Assembly: GCA_965234545.1 (NCBI GenBank)
Contig: OZ248348.1
Span: 1,240,001 to 1,304,000, forward strand
DNA from: Methylotenera sp965234545
GTDB taxonomy: Bacteria; Pseudomonadota; Gammaproteobacteria; Burkholderiales; Methylophilaceae
Direction: 5' to 3'
DNA length: 64,000 nucleotides
Positions 63,367 through 64,000 of this stretch are shown here, one piece after another. A model generated the notes under the pieces. The model was not told where the DNA came from. It saw nothing but the letters and a program-made list of their open reading frames with translations, and made no database searches. Made by a program: the position numbers and the translations under genes. Within the stretch, counting starts at the first letter, position 1, and each line of letters starts with the position of its first letter.

Positions 63367-64000
63367 ATGCAGCAATTTGATGTACTCATAATTGGTAGTG
63401 GCTTGGCCGGCTTAAGCACGGCTCTGCGTCTGGCTGAGCACAAGAAAGTGTGCTTAGTTAGCAAGCGCAGCATTAACGACACGGCCAGCGATTGGGCGCA
63501 AGGCGGCATTGCGGCGGTGCTAACCGATGACGATTCAATAGAAAGCCACGTGCAAGACACGCTGACCGCCGGCGGCGGTTTGTGCGACGAGACGGTGACC
63601 AAGATGGTCGCCGAACAAGCCAAGGGCGCGGTGCAATGGTTGATAGACCAAGGCGTGGGCTTTACCCGCACGGCCAATGACCAAGGCTTTCACCTAACGC
63701 GTGAAGGCGGCCACAGCCACAGACGCATCATCCACGCGGCCGACACCACTGGCCACGCGGTGCAAACCACCTTGTCCGATAAAGTGAAGCAACACCCCAA
63801 CATCAGCCTGCTGGAAAACCACATAGCGGTGGATTTAATCACCGCCAGAAAAATCTCCAGCAATGCTGCGCAACAAACCCCTGCTTCCGATTACCACAGC
63901 GATGCCAACGCCTGCTTAGGCGCTTACGTGCTGGATAAAACCACCGGCAAAGTGATCACCATCGCCGCGCAAAACACCGTCTTGGCCACCGGCGGGGCCG
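63367..64000 (+). CDS. nadB: L-aspartate oxidase, N-terminal part (runs off right edge)
   Basis: First enzyme of NAD biosynthesis; oxidises aspartate to iminoaspartate with FAD. The visible 211 residues start MQQFDVLIIGSGLAGLSTAL (FAD Rossmann motif). SDWAQGGIAAVLTDDDS and HLTREGGHSHRRIIHAADTT, the substrate/FAD region typical of NadB, follow, and the visible part ends at NTVLATGGA. It is divergent from rpoE, an arrangement also seen in enterobacteria. Confidence 0.94.
   Translation, partial: MQQFDVLIIGSGLAGLSTALRLAEHKKVCLVSKRSINDTASDWAQGGIAAVLTDDDSIESHVQDTLTAGGGLCDETVTKMVAEQAKGAVQWLIDQGVGFTRTANDQGFHLTREGGHSHRRIIHAADTTGHAVQTTLSDKVKQHPNISLLENHIAVDLITARKISSNAAQQTPASDYHSDANACLGAYVLDKTTGKVITIAAQNTVLATGGA

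Noticed and set aside
1..64000. tRNA, rRNA, phage or insertion-sequence genes
   Set aside because: None was recognised on either strand; the only mobile-type element seen is the REPIN at 45981-46054.

Overview
The window is chromosomal DNA of a betaproteobacterium. The rpoE-rseA-rseB-rseC-degQ block, the lepA-lepB-DUF4845-rnc-era-recO-pdxJ-acpS block, the ESPR-type signal peptide and the ppk1/ppx/sixA group all fit that class. A Nitrosomonadales-like (Gallionellaceae or Methylophilaceae type) member is my guess, but I cannot fix the genus. Genes are densely packed, and no gene-free stretch exceeds about 300 bases.

Layout. 1-10.4 kb holds sucD/sucC (partial/complete), divergent serB, a probable operon of a monohaem cytochrome c, an FccB-like flavoprotein, a periplasmic beta-propeller protein and a DUF455 ferritin-like protein, then an exported ankyrin protein and purL. 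10.5-35.2 kb is one minus-strand gene train. It begins with a gigantic two-partner-secretion exoprotein (6616 codons, GLUG repeats, YDG/MBG-like C-terminus). Its TpsB transporter follows, then four tightly packed genes: a tyrosylprotein-sulfotransferase-like enzyme, a divergent HlyC-like lysine acyltransferase, a cytochrome P450 and an APS kinase. APS kinase makes PAPS, the sulfotransferase co-substrate, so the train reads as an exoprotein with its own transporter and chemical-modification cassette. A divergently transcribed 7TMR-type histidine kinase and OmpR-type regulator sit immediately upstream (35.4-38.0 kb), followed by a predicted outer-membrane protein.

39-49.3 kb holds glgP, htpG (with a heat-shock-type promoter) and a polyphosphate island. 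The island contains ppx, a Lys/Ala/Pro-rich protein with a ribbon-helix-helix-like end, sixA and ppk1. Three of its promoters carry sequences resembling Pho boxes, clearest upstream of ppk1. A REPIN-like inverted pair of GTAG-type REP hairpins lies between the Lys-rich gene and sixA. Two small genes follow: a DUF2934 protein and an entericidin-like lipoprotein with a TTG start.

49.3-64 kb is a conserved housekeeping block (tcdA, acpS, pdxJ, recO, era, rnc, DUF4845, lepB, lepA). It is interrupted by a plus-strand pair (EEP-family phosphodiesterase, cardiolipin synthase-like), then continues with the sigma-E operon, which has a recognisable sigma-E-type promoter. The start of nadB is divergent at the right edge.

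The main candidate for an undescribed system is the exoprotein/transporter/modification operon with its adjacent two-component system.
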